From: CAZNOG01 sp964574635
GTDB taxonomy: Bacteria; Bacteroidota; Bacteroidia; Flavobacteriales_D; Cryomorphaceae
NCBI GenBank assembly: GCA_964574635.1
Contig: CAZNOG010000028.1
Span: 1-15,374, forward strand
DNA: 15,374 nucleotides
Direction of reading: 5' to 3'
The notes beneath the pieces were generated by a model, which was given only the letters and a program-made list of their open reading frames with translations, had not been told where the DNA came from and did no database searches. The position numbers and the translations under genes are program-made. The first letter of the stretch is position 1, and every line of letters starts with the position of its first letter. This document shows positions 1 through 8,052 of this stretch, piece by piece.

Positions 1-74
1 TTATTGAACCCGGAAGGTGAAAGGGGGATGAGTGACGTGCGCCTGTTCATGCCGTATGGAATGATGACATGGAA

Positions 75-232
75 CTACGATGGGAAAGAGGCTGCCGTCC
101 CATTGAAATACCCCGCAAAGTCATTCGGGGTGGCTGCTCCGACACCCAAAACGCCGATATAGGAGTCGGTGCCGGTTGGGTAGGAAAAGTCGAAAACGGC
201 CGTGTTTAGGGGAATGGTCCCGCAAATCGGAA
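75..232 (-). pseudogene. Possible 3' remnant of a repeat-type surface or tail-fibre-like protein
   Basis: Downstream of the tonB stop the minus strand stays open to a TAG near position 75 and reads like real protein: a segment GTDSYIGVLGVGAATPNDF followed by AGYFNGTAASFPS. The pattern GVxGxGxxxxxxxAGYFxG is known to me from Bacteroidota surface and tail-fibre-like proteins, where AGYF(N/S)G motifs precede a collagen-like or S74-type region. No start codon belongs to this stretch; the frame is only open because it runs antisense-free through the end of tonB in another frame. I read it as a decayed gene end, or chance. Bases 1-74 show no convincing coding frame, although the first three bases are a minus-strand TAA. 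Confidence 0.28.
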
Positions 233-1009
233 TCACTTCAGTTGGAAGACGTACCGCACTTTTCCTTTTTGCTCGATGGCCGCTCCGGCGTCGCTGTTGA
301 ATCGGAAGTTGTTGAGCACGTCGTTTTTCGCCAGGTTGATCAGGTATTGCGACGTGGTGTTGGACTCCAGCAGGTTGGGTTGGACGCGGGTCACCCTTCC
401 TTGGCGATCCACCCAAATATTTAGCGTGACGACGCCCTCTTCATCGGTGTCGGTGATTTTGGTGCCGAAGCCGGGCATCATGGAGCGCCCGCCCAGCTCC
501 CAGCTTCCGCTCCCGCCGCCGAGCACGCCTTTGCCTTCTTTTCCGGAAGGATCGCCTTGGTCGCCCGATCCCGAGGTTTCACCGCTACCATCTCCGTCGC
601 CTTGGCCGATGGATCCCAATGCCCGGCTGAGTCGATCGTCCAGCGTGGGCTCGGGCTCTTCCTCGGGCTCTTCTTCGGGTTGAGTTTCGGCGGGAGTCGT
701 CGGCGTAGAGCTCTCCGTGCGGTCGGGGGTTTCATCCCGTTGTTCGGGTTCATCGGGAACGGCCAAATCGCCGGTTTCTTCGGTGATTACCTCCTCTTCA
801 ACCGGTTCTTCGGGTTGGGAAACCGGCGGGGTCGTGGTAGGTGGAGACACGGGACGAGTTTCCGGTACGGCGATGTCGGCGCCGGCGTCGGTTTCCCAGC
901 CGAATTCGATGCTCGCCCCTGCGTCTTTGGGCAGGGGTACGGGCTGCTTAAGGCCGAAAAACAGAAACAGCAACAGCGCAACGGCGTGGAAAATAATCGT
1001 GATAATCAA
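233..1009 (-). CDS. tonB: TonB-family energy transducer
   Basis: Periplasm-spanning protein that would couple the ExbB-ExbD proton channel to TonB-dependent outer-membrane receptors. As read, it begins directly with a membrane anchor (about residues 1-20, IIFHAVALLLFLFFGL), then a long Pro/Glu/Thr-rich spacer (about 30-130), a Gly/Ser-rich stretch (about 135-175) and a C-terminal TonB domain (about 175-258, ending in KVRYVFQLK, with the typical VTLNIWVDRQGRV strand). It is third in an exbB-exbD-tonB cluster. The only usable start between the exbD stop and the anchor is a TTG at 1009; the 26 codons in front are open, in the same frame as exbD, and encode a basic stretch (PRQRKA) that family members normally carry before the anchor, so the true N-terminus is uncertain. 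A TolA-like role is an alternative. Confidence 0.85.
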   Translation of the reverse strand: MIITIIFHAVALLLFLFFGLKQPVPLPKDAGASIEFGWETDAGADIAVPETRPVSPPTTTPPVSQPEEPVEEEVITEETGDLAVPDEPEQRDETPDRTESSTPTTPAETQPEEEPEEEPEPTLDDRLSRALGSIGQGDGDGSGETSGSGDQGDPSGKEGKGVLGGGSGSWELGGRSMMPGFGTKITDTDEEGVVTLNIWVDRQGRVTRVQPNLLESNTTSQYLINLAKNDVLNNFRFNSDAGAAIEQKGKVRYVFQLK

Positions 1010-1087
1010 CGCTTTTCGTTGTCGGGGACGCTCTTCGTTCCGAGGTGGGGCGCTATGTGCGGTCGGTGGGGCGATGACTACGTGGGT

Positions 1088-1480
1088 TTACTCGGGTTTG
1101 GTGGCCAATACGATGCGCCAGCCGTTGCGCTTGGCGATATCCAGCACTTCGACCGTTCTGCCCGTGGGCACTTGTTGGTCTACGTGCAAGACGATGCCGG
1201 CGTCTTCCACTCCTTGCAATTCGCCTGCCAGAACGTTTTCCAAACCCTCCCGATCTATGATGCGGTTGTCGACGGAGTATATCAGGTCTTTGTCGATGCG
1301 GAGGGCGACTTGGGGCTTTTCTTTCGTGCGGTTTGCGCTGACGGGAAGATCGACGGGGAGTGCATACGGACTCACCAAGGTCGACAGGATGATAAAGAAA
1401 ATAAGGAGCAGGAACACCAAGTCCGTCATGGACGACATGGAGAAACTCGCGTCAACTTTACTTCTGGGTCTCAGGTCCAT
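1088..1480 (-). CDS. exbD: ExbD/TolR-family biopolymer transport protein
   Basis: Small inner-membrane subunit of the proton-driven ExbB-ExbD motor. The 130-residue length is normal. One membrane segment follows a short cytoplasmic N-terminus (about residues 17-37, SSMTDLVFLLLIFFIILSTL) and contains the conserved proton-carrying aspartate in the motif MTD (Asp20). The rest is the periplasmic domain with the usual ending in which LDIAKRNGWRIVLATKP forms the last helix and strand. It starts at ATG 1480, 7 nt after the exbB stop, and is followed by tonB, so the three are almost certainly one transcript. It could be named TolR, but the neighbouring tonB favours ExbD. Confidence 0.92.
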   Translation of the reverse strand: MDLRPRSKVDASFSMSSMTDLVFLLLIFFIILSTLVSPYALPVDLPVSANRTKEKPQVALRIDKDLIYSVDNRIIDREGLENVLAGELQGVEDAGIVLHVDQQVPTGRTVEVLDIAKRNGWRIVLATKPE

Positions 1481-1487
1481 GGCTGCC

Positions 1488-2189
1488 TTATTTGCCGGGT
1501 TCTTCCAATAGGTCGATGAATTCTATCGATCGCGTTTCCATTCGGTTCACGACTTTGTTGACGCGAACGACCAGTGAGTTGTAAGCGATGTACGCGATGA
1601 TTCCGATAATCAAACCGGCGACGGTCGTTACCATGGCTTGCATGATACCACCGGACAACGCCGAGATTTCCACTCCCGCGCCGGAAATTTTCATGGCGTG
1701 GAAGGTGTTGATCATGCCGATTACGGTGCCGAGGAATCCGATCATCGGCGCCGCGCCCGCGATGGTCGCCAGCACGGGCAATCCTTTTTCCAAATTGTAG
1801 ATTTCGAGTTTCCCCACGTTTTCGATGGAGGCGCTTACGTCGTCCATCGGCTTGCCGATGCGCACGATACCTTTGTCTATCATGCGTGCGATGGGCGTGT
1901 TGGTGGAGTGGCAGAGGCTGCGGGCGGCGTCGAATTTTCCGTCGCTGATATAATCCTTGATGCGGTTCATGAAGTCCTTGTCTTCTTTGGACGCCTTGTT
2001 GATGGCCATCCACCGTTCGGCGAAGATATAGATGGCTACGAGCGACATCAGCGCCAAGGGAATCATGATGTACCACCCGCCGCTGGCGATGAGCTCGAAG
2101 ATGGAAATGGTCTCTTCGGAGGTGCCCGGAGCAACGAGGGTGTCGGCGACGGCGTCGGTGGTGATTTGGAGGATAGGGAGTGTGTTCAT
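1488..2189 (-). CDS. exbB: ExbB/TolQ/MotA-family proton channel protein
   Basis: Main channel-forming subunit of the energiser complex for TonB-dependent uptake. Three membrane segments are visible, at about residues 38-58, 137-163 and 183-207, in the order expected for the family, with the conserved channel region LATIAGAAPMIGFLGTVIGM between the second helix ends and the third helix GIMQAMVTTVAGLIIGIIAY. The 233-residue length fits. The first 35 residues are a short extra-cytoplasmic extension, common in Bacteroidota homologues. ATG 2189 is preceded by no Shine-Dalgarno sequence but by a near-consensus -7 box. It is first gene of the exbB-exbD-tonB unit, separated from the upstream ppx by about 170 nt. 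Confidence 0.92.
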   Translation of the reverse strand: MNTLPILQITTDAVADTLVAPGTSEETISIFELIASGGWYIMIPLALMSLVAIYIFAERWMAINKASKEDKDFMNRIKDYISDGKFDAARSLCHSTNTPIARMIDKGIVRIGKPMDDVSASIENVGKLEIYNLEKGLPVLATIAGAAPMIGFLGTVIGMINTFHAMKISGAGVEISALSGGIMQAMVTTVAGLIIGIIAYIAYNSLVVRVNKVVNRMETRSIEFIDLLEEPGK

Positions 2190-2193
2190 GCGA

Positions 2194-2201
2194 CAAGGAT
2201 A
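2194..2201 (-). promoter_or_regulatory. Possible -7 promoter box of exbB
   Basis: The minus strand reads TATCCTTG, one mismatch from the Bacteroidota -7 consensus TAnnTTTG, ending 4 nt before the exbB ATG. The arrangement copies the ispE start in this window. No TTG-type -33 element at the right distance is visible, so this is tentative. Confidence 0.28.
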
Positions 2202-2328
2202 CGATTGGACAGGCTTATTAACGACGGGTAAAGAAACAAATTATGCACCGTGCACCATGAATAGCGGGAGGGGATTGTCGCTCCGTGTGCACTCCGTCGA
2301 GCTTCGAGTAAGACCGGAACGGTGACTT

Positions 2329-2348
2329 ACACCCACAAAAACCCAAAA
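2329..2348 (-). repeat. 20-bp intergenic repeat, copy 1 (behind ppx)
   Basis: The minus strand reads TTTTGGGTTTTTGTGGGTGT just after the ppx stop. An exact copy lies on the plus strand at 6914-6933, just after the ispE stop. Both are in the sense orientation of the preceding gene, suggesting a 3'-end or dispersed element. Confidence 0.6.
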
Positions 2349-2360
2349 CACCCGCACGTC

Positions 2361-3248
2361 TTACCTCTTCGCGGCTCGATGCCGGTGGTACAGGTAGAGG
2401 GCGATGCCGTCGGACAGACCGATTTTTGGCACCGAAACGCGGTCGATTCCGCCTGATTCCAAGATGGTGAGGTAGATGTCGCCGGCGGGAACGATGACGT
2501 CCGCGCGGTCGGGGTGAAGGCGGAATTTTTTGATGCGTTGGCGAACCGTGTGGCGGGCCATTTCGTCGTGGAGTAATTGCAGCGTGGTGCGGGACATCAG
2601 CTCGCCGTGGCCCAAGCCGCTCATCTTGAAGTAGCGGTTGATGTTTCCGCCGGTGCAAATGGCGGTGACGTCGGCTTGTCCGGCCAAGGTGGCGGATACC
2701 CAACGACGCATTTCCTCCCACGTGTTTTCGGTGACTTTGTTTTTCAGGATGCGCACGGTGCCCACGTCGAACGACCGGGAGGTGACGCGCCGGCCCCGGT
2801 GCAACAAGGTGATTTCGGTGCTGCCTCCCCCCACGTCGATGTACAGATAGTCGCGGGAACCATCGAGTTTTTGCGACTCGAAGGTGGAGTAGATCAAATC
2901 GGCCTCGGTTTGACCGGTGATGACCTCGATGTCGATGCCGGTGGATTTTTTGACTTTGGCCATGACCGAAGCGGCGTTTTCGGCTTCGCGCATGGCGGAG
3001 GTGGCGCAAGCGCGGAAGCCTTTCACCTCGTACACGTCGATCAAGTGCCGGAAGGCCTTCATGGACCACAGCAACTTTTTGGTCTTGCCCGGGGTGATGG
3101 TGCGGGTGTCGAATATGGAAGCGCCCAAACGGATGGGCACGCGTGTGAGCGAAAGTTTTTTGATCGAAGTGGAGCCTTCGTTTTCGAACACGTCGGCGAT
3201 GAGCAGACGCACGGCATTGGACCCGATATCGATGGCCGCGAATTTCAA
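2361..3248 (-). CDS. ppx: Ppx/GppA-family phosphatase (exopolyphosphatase type)
   Basis: Member of the actin-like sugar-kinase/Hsp70 fold family that hydrolyses polyphosphate or pppGpp. Visible motifs are the N-terminal phosphate loop (AAIDIGSNAVRLLIAD, residues 4-19), the CATSAMREAEN motif near residue 85, and the second phosphate loop IDVGGGSTEI near residue 140. At 295 residues it is the short form with only the two-lobed catalytic core, lacking the C-terminal HD-like region of E. coli Ppx. The start is a TTG at 3248 whose last two bases form part of the valS stop (TTGA overlap), which implies translational coupling to valS; no ATG or GTG is available in frame nearby. GGAG sequences lie just upstream. 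Whether the substrate is polyphosphate or pppGpp cannot be told from sequence. Confidence 0.9.
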   Translation of the reverse strand: MKFAAIDIGSNAVRLLIADVFENEGSTSIKKLSLTRVPIRLGASIFDTRTITPGKTKKLLWSMKAFRHLIDVYEVKGFRACATSAMREAENAASVMAKVKKSTGIDIEVITGQTEADLIYSTFESQKLDGSRDYLYIDVGGGSTEITLLHRGRRVTSRSFDVGTVRILKNKVTENTWEEMRRWVSATLAGQADVTAICTGGNINRYFKMSGLGHGELMSRTTLQLLHDEMARHTVRQRIKKFRLHPDRADVIVPAGDIYLTILESGGIDRVSVPKIGLSDGIALYLYHRHRAAKR

Positions 3249-5875
3249 ACCTCCACTCCCAGTGAGCGCAACTTATCGGATATCAACGCGATCTTGGCCT
3301 CCGCATCGGCTTGCTTGCGGCGCTCCACCTCTACAACCTGCTCGGGGGCGTGGTTGACGAAACGCTCGTTGGCCAGTTTTTTCCGCACCGATGCCAAAAA
3401 TCCCCGCGCGTAATCGAGCTCGTCTTGAAGCTTTTCGATCATGCCTTCGGTGTCGACTTGGCCTTCGAATGGAATGGCGTATTGCGTTTGCCCGATGACG
3501 AATGTGAAGGCTTTTTCCGGAAGGCTTTCGCCTCGGTGTATACGATCGATGTTGGCCAACTTGCGCACCAGGGGGTCATGGCTCGCTTCGGCGCCCGATT
3601 CACCTACGTATAAATCCAGCGCGATTTTGTTGGCGATTTGGTTCTTCTTCCTCACGTTTCTGATTTGCGAAACCACCGCGGTGGCCCGATCGAAATCGGC
3701 GAGCACCGCTTCGTCGAAGTCTTGAGGTTTGGGCCAAGGAGCAACCACTATGCTCTCGTTGGGGCCTTTCCTCTCACCCAGCAGTTGCCAAATCTCTTCG
3801 GTGATGAAGGGCATAAGCGGGTGGAGCAAGCGCACGAGAACCTCGAAATCGGCCACGACGCGGGCGTGGGTGTGTGCGTCGATGCCCTTTCCCCGCTCGG
3901 GTTTCACGGCTTCCAAGTACCAACTGCAGAAGTCATTCCAAGCGAATTTGTAACTCTCCATCAACGCTTCGGAAATGCGGAATCCGGCGTACAATTCATC
4001 CAGTTTTCCGCAAAGTTGACTCAAGCGGTGTTTCATCCATTCGGTGACGTATGCGGCGGCCGGAGGGGTGGGGGCGTTTTCGTCTACCTCCATGCCCTTT
4101 ACCAACCGCAAGGCGTTCCAGAGTTTATTGGCGAAGTTCCGCCCTTGTTCGCAGTAACTTTCGTCGAAGAGCAAGTCGTTGCCCGCCGGCGACGATAACA
4201 GCATTCCCACGCGCACTCCATCCGTGCCGTACGTGTCCATCAATTTGATGGGGTCGGGTGAGTTGCCGAGGGATTTGCTCATTTTGCGCCCTTGCTTGTC
4301 GCGCACGATGCCCGTGAAATACACGTTGTGGAAAGGTCGCTCGCCGCGGTACTCGTAGCCGGCCATGATCATGCGCGCCACCCAGAAAAACATGATTTCG
4401 GGGGCGGTCACCAAATCGTTGGTGGGGTAGTAATACGAGATTTCCTCTTCGCTGTAAAACCCGTCGAACACGGAGATGGGCCACAACCAAGAAGAAAACC
4501 ACGTGTCCAACACGTCTTCATCCTGACGCAAATCCTCCGCGCTCAGGTCTTTGCCGGTTTTTTCACGGGCTTTTTGCACCGCGGTATCCACGTCGGCGGC
4601 GATGACGAAATCGTCCGGCCCCGGCCCGTGGTAAAACGCGGGTATGCGGTGGCCCCACCACAACTGCCGCGAAATGCACCAGTCTTTGATGTTTTCCATC
4701 CAGTGGCGGTATGAGTTTTTGAACTTGGCCGGCCAGAACTTGATGTCGTCGTTCATCACGTGCTCCAAAGCCGGCTTGCTGATGCGGTCCATTTTAACGA
4801 ACCACTGAAGCGAAAGCCGGGGTTCGATGACGGCGTCCGTTCTCTCGGAGTACCCCACTTTGTTCTTGTAGTTTTCCACCTTCACCAATTGACCCGCGGC
4901 CTCCAGATCGGCCGCAATCTTGTCGCGCACCGCAAAACGGTCTTCGCCTACGTACAGTTCCGCCGCCGGCGCCAGGGTGCCGTCGGCTTCGAGGATATCG
5001 AGGGCTTCCAACCCGTGTTTTTGTCCGATTTCGTAGTCGTTGTGATCGTGTGCCGGGGTGATTTTCAAACACCCCGTTCCGAATTCGGGATCGACGTATT
5101 CGTCGGCGATGATGGGGATCTCGCGGTTCACGAGGGGTACGAGGGCTTTCTTGCCTACCAAGTGAAGGTATCGCTCGTCTTTGGGGTTGACGCAAATGGC
5201 GGTATCGCCCAAAATGGTTTCCGGGCGCGTGGTGGCGATGGTCACCCACCCGTCATCGCCCTGCAACCGGTACCGCACGTGGTAGAGTTTGGAATCCACT
5301 TCCCGGTGAATGACTTCTTCGTCGCTCACGGCGGTCTTGGCTTCGGGATCCCAATTTACCATGCGCATGCCGCGGTAAATCATGCCCTTCTCGTACAAGT
5401 CGATAAAGGTGTCGATGACGCTGCGCGAATAGCCGGGGTCCATGGTGTACGCCTCGCGATCCCAGTCGCAGCTGGCGCCCAATCTCTTCAGTTGTTTCAA
5501 TATGATTCCGCCGTGCTCTTCCTTCCAGGCGCGGGCGTGGTCGAGGAATTCCTCCCTCGAAAGGTCGCTTTTCTTGATGCCTTTCGCACGCAGTTTCTGC
5601 ACCACTTTGGCTTCCGTGGCGATGGAGGCGTGGTCCACACCCGGCACCCAACACGCGTTCTTGCCCTCCTGACGCGCTTTTCGCACCAGCACGTCTTGGA
5701 TGGTATTGTTCAACACGTGGCCCATGTGCAAAACCCCCGTAACGTTGGGCGGGGGAATCACCACGGTATAGGGCTCCCGCTCGTCGGGTTCGGAGTGAAA
5801 CAATTTGTGTTCCAGCCAGTAGCCGTACCATTTGGCCTCCACCGCCGAAGGGTCGTAAACTTTGTTGATCTCCAT
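3245..5875 (-). CDS. valS: Valyl-tRNA synthetase
   Basis: Class I aminoacyl-tRNA synthetase that charges tRNA-Val. The signature HIGH motif appears as HMGH (in PPPNVTGVLHMGH, about residue 50) and KMSKS as GRKMSKSLGN (about residue 530). Between them lies the CP1 editing domain with TTRPETILGDTA. The anticodon-binding domain and a C-terminal coiled-coil arm (about residues 800-876) complete a full-length protein of 876 residues. I chose ATG 5875 (MEINKVYDP), which matches the usual family N-terminus; an in-frame ATG at 5902 would add nine residues but would sit only about 15 nt from the inferred transcription start set by the TAACTTTG box. The stop overlaps the ppx start by 4 nt. Divergent from ispE. 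Confidence 0.97.
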   Translation of the reverse strand: MEINKVYDPSAVEAKWYGYWLEHKLFHSEPDEREPYTVVIPPPNVTGVLHMGHVLNNTIQDVLVRKARQEGKNACWVPGVDHASIATEAKVVQKLRAKGIKKSDLSREEFLDHARAWKEEHGGIILKQLKRLGASCDWDREAYTMDPGYSRSVIDTFIDLYEKGMIYRGMRMVNWDPEAKTAVSDEEVIHREVDSKLYHVRYRLQGDDGWVTIATTRPETILGDTAICVNPKDERYLHLVGKKALVPLVNREIPIIADEYVDPEFGTGCLKITPAHDHNDYEIGQKHGLEALDILEADGTLAPAAELYVGEDRFAVRDKIAADLEAAGQLVKVENYKNKVGYSERTDAVIEPRLSLQWFVKMDRISKPALEHVMNDDIKFWPAKFKNSYRHWMENIKDWCISRQLWWGHRIPAFYHGPGPDDFVIAADVDTAVQKAREKTGKDLSAEDLRQDEDVLDTWFSSWLWPISVFDGFYSEEEISYYYPTNDLVTAPEIMFFWVARMIMAGYEYRGERPFHNVYFTGIVRDKQGRKMSKSLGNSPDPIKLMDTYGTDGVRVGMLLSSPAGNDLLFDESYCEQGRNFANKLWNALRLVKGMEVDENAPTPPAAAYVTEWMKHRLSQLCGKLDELYAGFRISEALMESYKFAWNDFCSWYLEAVKPERGKGIDAHTHARVVADFEVLVRLLHPLMPFITEEIWQLLGERKGPNESIVVAPWPKPQDFDEAVLADFDRATAVVSQIRNVRKKNQIANKIALDLYVGESGAEASHDPLVRKLANIDRIHRGESLPEKAFTFVIGQTQYAIPFEGQVDTEGMIEKLQDELDYARGFLASVRKKLANERFVNHAPEQVVEVERRKQADAEAKIALISDKLRSLGVEV

Positions 5876-5922
5876 GTGCGTCGCTTTGTTTTGGGGCTGC
5901 ATGCCGAGAAATCCAAGGCGGA

Positions 5923-5930
5923 CAAAGTTA
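5923..5930 (-). promoter_or_regulatory. -7 promoter box of valS
   Basis: The minus strand reads TAACTTTG, a perfect match to the Bacteroidota -7 consensus TAnnTTTG. It would give a leader of roughly 40 nt to ATG 5875. No clear TTG -33 element is seen at the expected distance. Confidence 0.5.
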
Positions 5931-6055
5931 GGAAATTACACAGAGCCCGCGCGGCTTTCCTCCCTTTATACACAGGCGGCGGTACCCCCCGCGCCGGGCC
6001 GGGAGCCGATGCACTTAAGAGAGCACGGGCCACCCGTGGAATTTGCCCTTACGTC

Positions 6056-6063
6056 TATCTTTG
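6056..6063 (+). promoter_or_regulatory. -7 promoter box of ispE, near-leaderless
   Basis: TATCTTTG matches the Bacteroidota -7 consensus exactly and ends 5 nt before the ispE ATG, so the transcript would start at or next to the initiation codon. The 190 nt between valS and ispE therefore hold two divergent promoters. A TTTG at 6042-6045 is too close to serve as the -33 element. Confidence 0.5.
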
Positions 6064-6068
6064 CGCGC

Positions 6069-6893
6069 ATGATCCTATTCTCCAACGCCAAGATAAATCT
6101 CGGTCTCGAAGTGGTACGCCAAAGGCAAGACGGCTACCGCGACATAGAGAGCGTATTCTGTCCGGTGGATTTTTGCGACGTACTCGAGAGCCACGAAAAC
6201 CCGCAGGGCGAAGACGAGTTGATCGTTTCCGGCTTGGCGATACCGGGCGATCCCCGTCAAAATCTTTGTTTCAAAGCCCTCAAGGCTCTCAGAAAGAGGG
6301 TGGACGTACCTCCGCAGCGCATCCATCTTCTCAAGGCCATTCCCATGGGAGCCGGACTCGGCGGGGGATCGGCGGATGCGGCTTTCCTCATCAAAGGGCT
6401 GAACGAAAAATACAAGTTCGGACTCTCCGAGGCGGAATGCGTCACGGTGGCCGCGGAGGTGGGGAGCGATTGTCCGTTTTTCATTTACAACGTCCCCGCT
6501 TTGGTGACCGGTCGAGGCGAGCACATCGAACCCATCGAACTTGATTTGGGGCAAGCACACGTGCTCATCGCCCTCCCCGGAATTCACGTCGACACCGCCC
6601 AAGCGTACGCCCATACGCAGCCGATGCCGCCGAAAACGGGCGTCGCCGAGGCAATCCGCCTGCCGCTCACCGAGTGGAAAAAGCACCTTCGCAACCGCTT
6701 CGAGGAGCACGCCTTTTCCCTCCACCCCGAAATCGGGAAAATCAAAGAAGCCATGTACGACGCGGGCGCCGTCTATGCGTCCATGACGGGCAGCGGTTCG
6801 GCCGTGATCGGCCTGTTCGCCCACCGTACACCGGCGGTGAACTTCGGCGGTGGGGTCACCTCGGTTGCGGCCCGACCCTTGGGTGCGAAGTAG
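6069..6893 (+). CDS. ispE: 4-diphosphocytidyl-2-C-methyl-D-erythritol kinase
   Basis: GHMP-family kinase that phosphorylates CDP-methylerythritol with ATP in the non-mevalonate isoprenoid pathway. The family landmarks are all there: the N-terminal AKINLGL with Lys8, the ATP-binding glycine loop PMGAGLGGGSADAA (about residues 92-105), the catalytic aspartate in GSDCPFF (Asp134) and the C-terminal GSGSAVIGLF loop. The 274-residue length is normal. ATG 6069 is chosen because it gives the canonical start MILFSNAKINLGL. One oddity is DGYR at residues 21-24 where most homologues have DGYH; that histidine contacts substrate in the E. coli enzyme. It is transcribed alone, divergently from valS and convergently with the permease gene. 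Confidence 0.95.
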   Translation: MILFSNAKINLGLEVVRQRQDGYRDIESVFCPVDFCDVLESHENPQGEDELIVSGLAIPGDPRQNLCFKALKALRKRVDVPPQRIHLLKAIPMGAGLGGGSADAAFLIKGLNEKYKFGLSEAECVTVAAEVGSDCPFFIYNVPALVTGRGEHIEPIELDLGQAHVLIALPGIHVDTAQAYAHTQPMPPKTGVAEAIRLPLTEWKKHLRNRFEEHAFSLHPEIGKIKEAMYDAGAVYASMTGSGSAVIGLFAHRTPAVNFGGGVTSVAARPLGAK

Positions 6894-6913
6894 GGGGAAA
6901 GACGCGCATTATT

Positions 6914-6933
6914 TTTTGGGTTTTTGTGGGTGT
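6914..6933 (+). repeat. 20-bp intergenic repeat, copy 2 (behind ispE)
   Basis: TTTTGGGTTTTTGTGGGTGT, identical over 20 bases to the minus-strand sequence at 2329-2348. It starts 20 nt after the ispE stop, in the convergent gap with the permease gene. Confidence 0.6.
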
Positions 6934-6937
6934 GGCT

Positions 6938-6964
6938 CTCGGCGGGCGTTTTTCTCCGGCCGAG
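6938..6964. terminator. Possible hairpin between convergent genes
   Basis: CTCGGC (6938-6943) can pair with GCCGAG (6959-6964) around a 15-nt loop containing five T. It sits between the convergent ispE and permease genes. The stem is short and the loop long, so a terminator role is only suggested by position. Confidence 0.22.
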
Positions 6965-6965
6965 G

Positions 6966-8045
6966 TCATTTTTGCGCTTTCGTATACAGATACACGGCCA
7001 CACCCGCGAAGAGGATGTTCGGCAACCACACCGCCAGCAACGGGTCCAGACCGGCGTTGGTCGATGCCACCGTCGTTACTTTCATGGCGAAAATGTAGAT
7101 CACGGCGATCAGCACCCCCGATGCCATGTGCACCCCGATGCCGCCCCGTGTTTTCCGTCCCGCCATCGACACCGCGATCACCGTGAGCACGTACGTGGCG
7201 ATGGGGTAGGAGGTGCGCTGGTGTTTTTCTATTTCGAAGTACACCGTTTGTCCCGAGCCCTTCATCTTCTCCGCTTCGATGTACTCGTTCAGTTCCTTGG
7301 CGCTCATTGCCGAGGCGATGTTCAGGCGCACCCCGAAATCCGACGGCTTCATGGACAGCAGGGTATCCAGCTCCAAGCCCTGCCTCAATTTTTCCCCTTC
7401 CTCGCCGAATTCACGCACCACGAAATTGCTGATGCGCCACTTGCCGTCGGAAGTGTCGTACGCCGCGCGGCTTCCGGTCATCTTGAATTCCAGCTTGCCC
7501 TCGTCGTTCCATTTTTCCAAGGAGAATTGATACCCCACGTTGGAGGCGTGGCTGAAGGAATTGAAGTAAGCGATGGTGTTGTCGGCGATCTGCCGGTTGA
7601 GGTTTTTGTCGTCTATCTTAAACTGCTTGCGCAAGTACCGGTTCTCGAATTCCAAGCGCGTGGCATTTGCGATAGGCAACTGGTAATGCGTAAAGTACAT
7701 GGAGATGGCCACCAAAATGGTAGACGCCACGAAGTAGGGATAGAGTAGGCGGCGGAAGGACATGCCTCCCGCGAACATGGCGATGATCTCACTGCGCTGA
7801 GCCAAGCGGCCGGTAAACAGCAGTACGCTCAGAAAAATCAGAAGGTAGCTGAAGGTATTGCCGTAATAAAAAACGAAGTTGAGGTAGTAGTCGAACACGA
7901 CCTCTTTGAAGGGCGCCCTGCTTTCCACGAAGTCCTCCAACCGCTCCGACACGTCGAACACCACCGCGATGGACATGATCATGACGAGCATGAAAAAAAA
8001 CGTGCCCAAAAACCGGCTGATGATGTATCGGTCGAGGATTTTCAT
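6966..8045 (-). CDS. lptG: LptF/LptG-family LPS export permease
   Basis: Inner-membrane permease of the lipopolysaccharide transport machine, working with LptB to extract LPS towards LptC/LptA. The 359-residue protein shows the family pattern: an N-terminal KILDRYIISRFLGTFF start, three membrane segments in the first 125 residues with the coupling region RLAQRSEIIAMFAGGMSFRR near residue 90, a large periplasmic beta-rich domain in the middle, and three C-terminal membrane segments from about residue 285 on. ATG 8045 lies 7 nt after the tgt stop, so the two genes are one operon, a pairing I recall from other Bacteroidota. Whether it is strictly LptG or LptF cannot be decided from this sequence alone. 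Confidence 0.88.
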   Translation of the reverse strand: MKILDRYIISRFLGTFFFMLVMIMSIAVVFDVSERLEDFVESRAPFKEVVFDYYLNFVFYYGNTFSYLLIFLSVLLFTGRLAQRSEIIAMFAGGMSFRRLLYPYFVASTILVAISMYFTHYQLPIANATRLEFENRYLRKQFKIDDKNLNRQIADNTIAYFNSFSHASNVGYQFSLEKWNDEGKLEFKMTGSRAAYDTSDGKWRISNFVVREFGEEGEKLRQGLELDTLLSMKPSDFGVRLNIASAMSAKELNEYIEAEKMKGSGQTVYFEIEKHQRTSYPIATYVLTVIAVSMAGRKTRGGIGVHMASGVLIAVIYIFAMKVTTVASTNAGLDPLLAVWLPNILFAGVAVYLYTKAQK

Positions 8046-8052
8046 CGGAATA

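Noticed and set aside
557..1519. Open frames on the plus strand across tonB and exbD.
   Set aside because: They are low-complexity shadows of two well-supported minus-strand genes, with no domain pattern.
2221..2260. TGCACC direct repeats (ATGCACCGTGCACCAT) upstream of exbB as an operator.
   Set aside because: Too short and unsupported by a second copy near another promoter in the window.
4760..6544. A 594-codon open frame on the plus strand.
   Set aside because: It is antisense to valS and then overlaps ispE in another frame; both carry clear family motifs, and the composition of the open frame (His/Arg/Val rich) is that of a shadow in GC-rich DNA.
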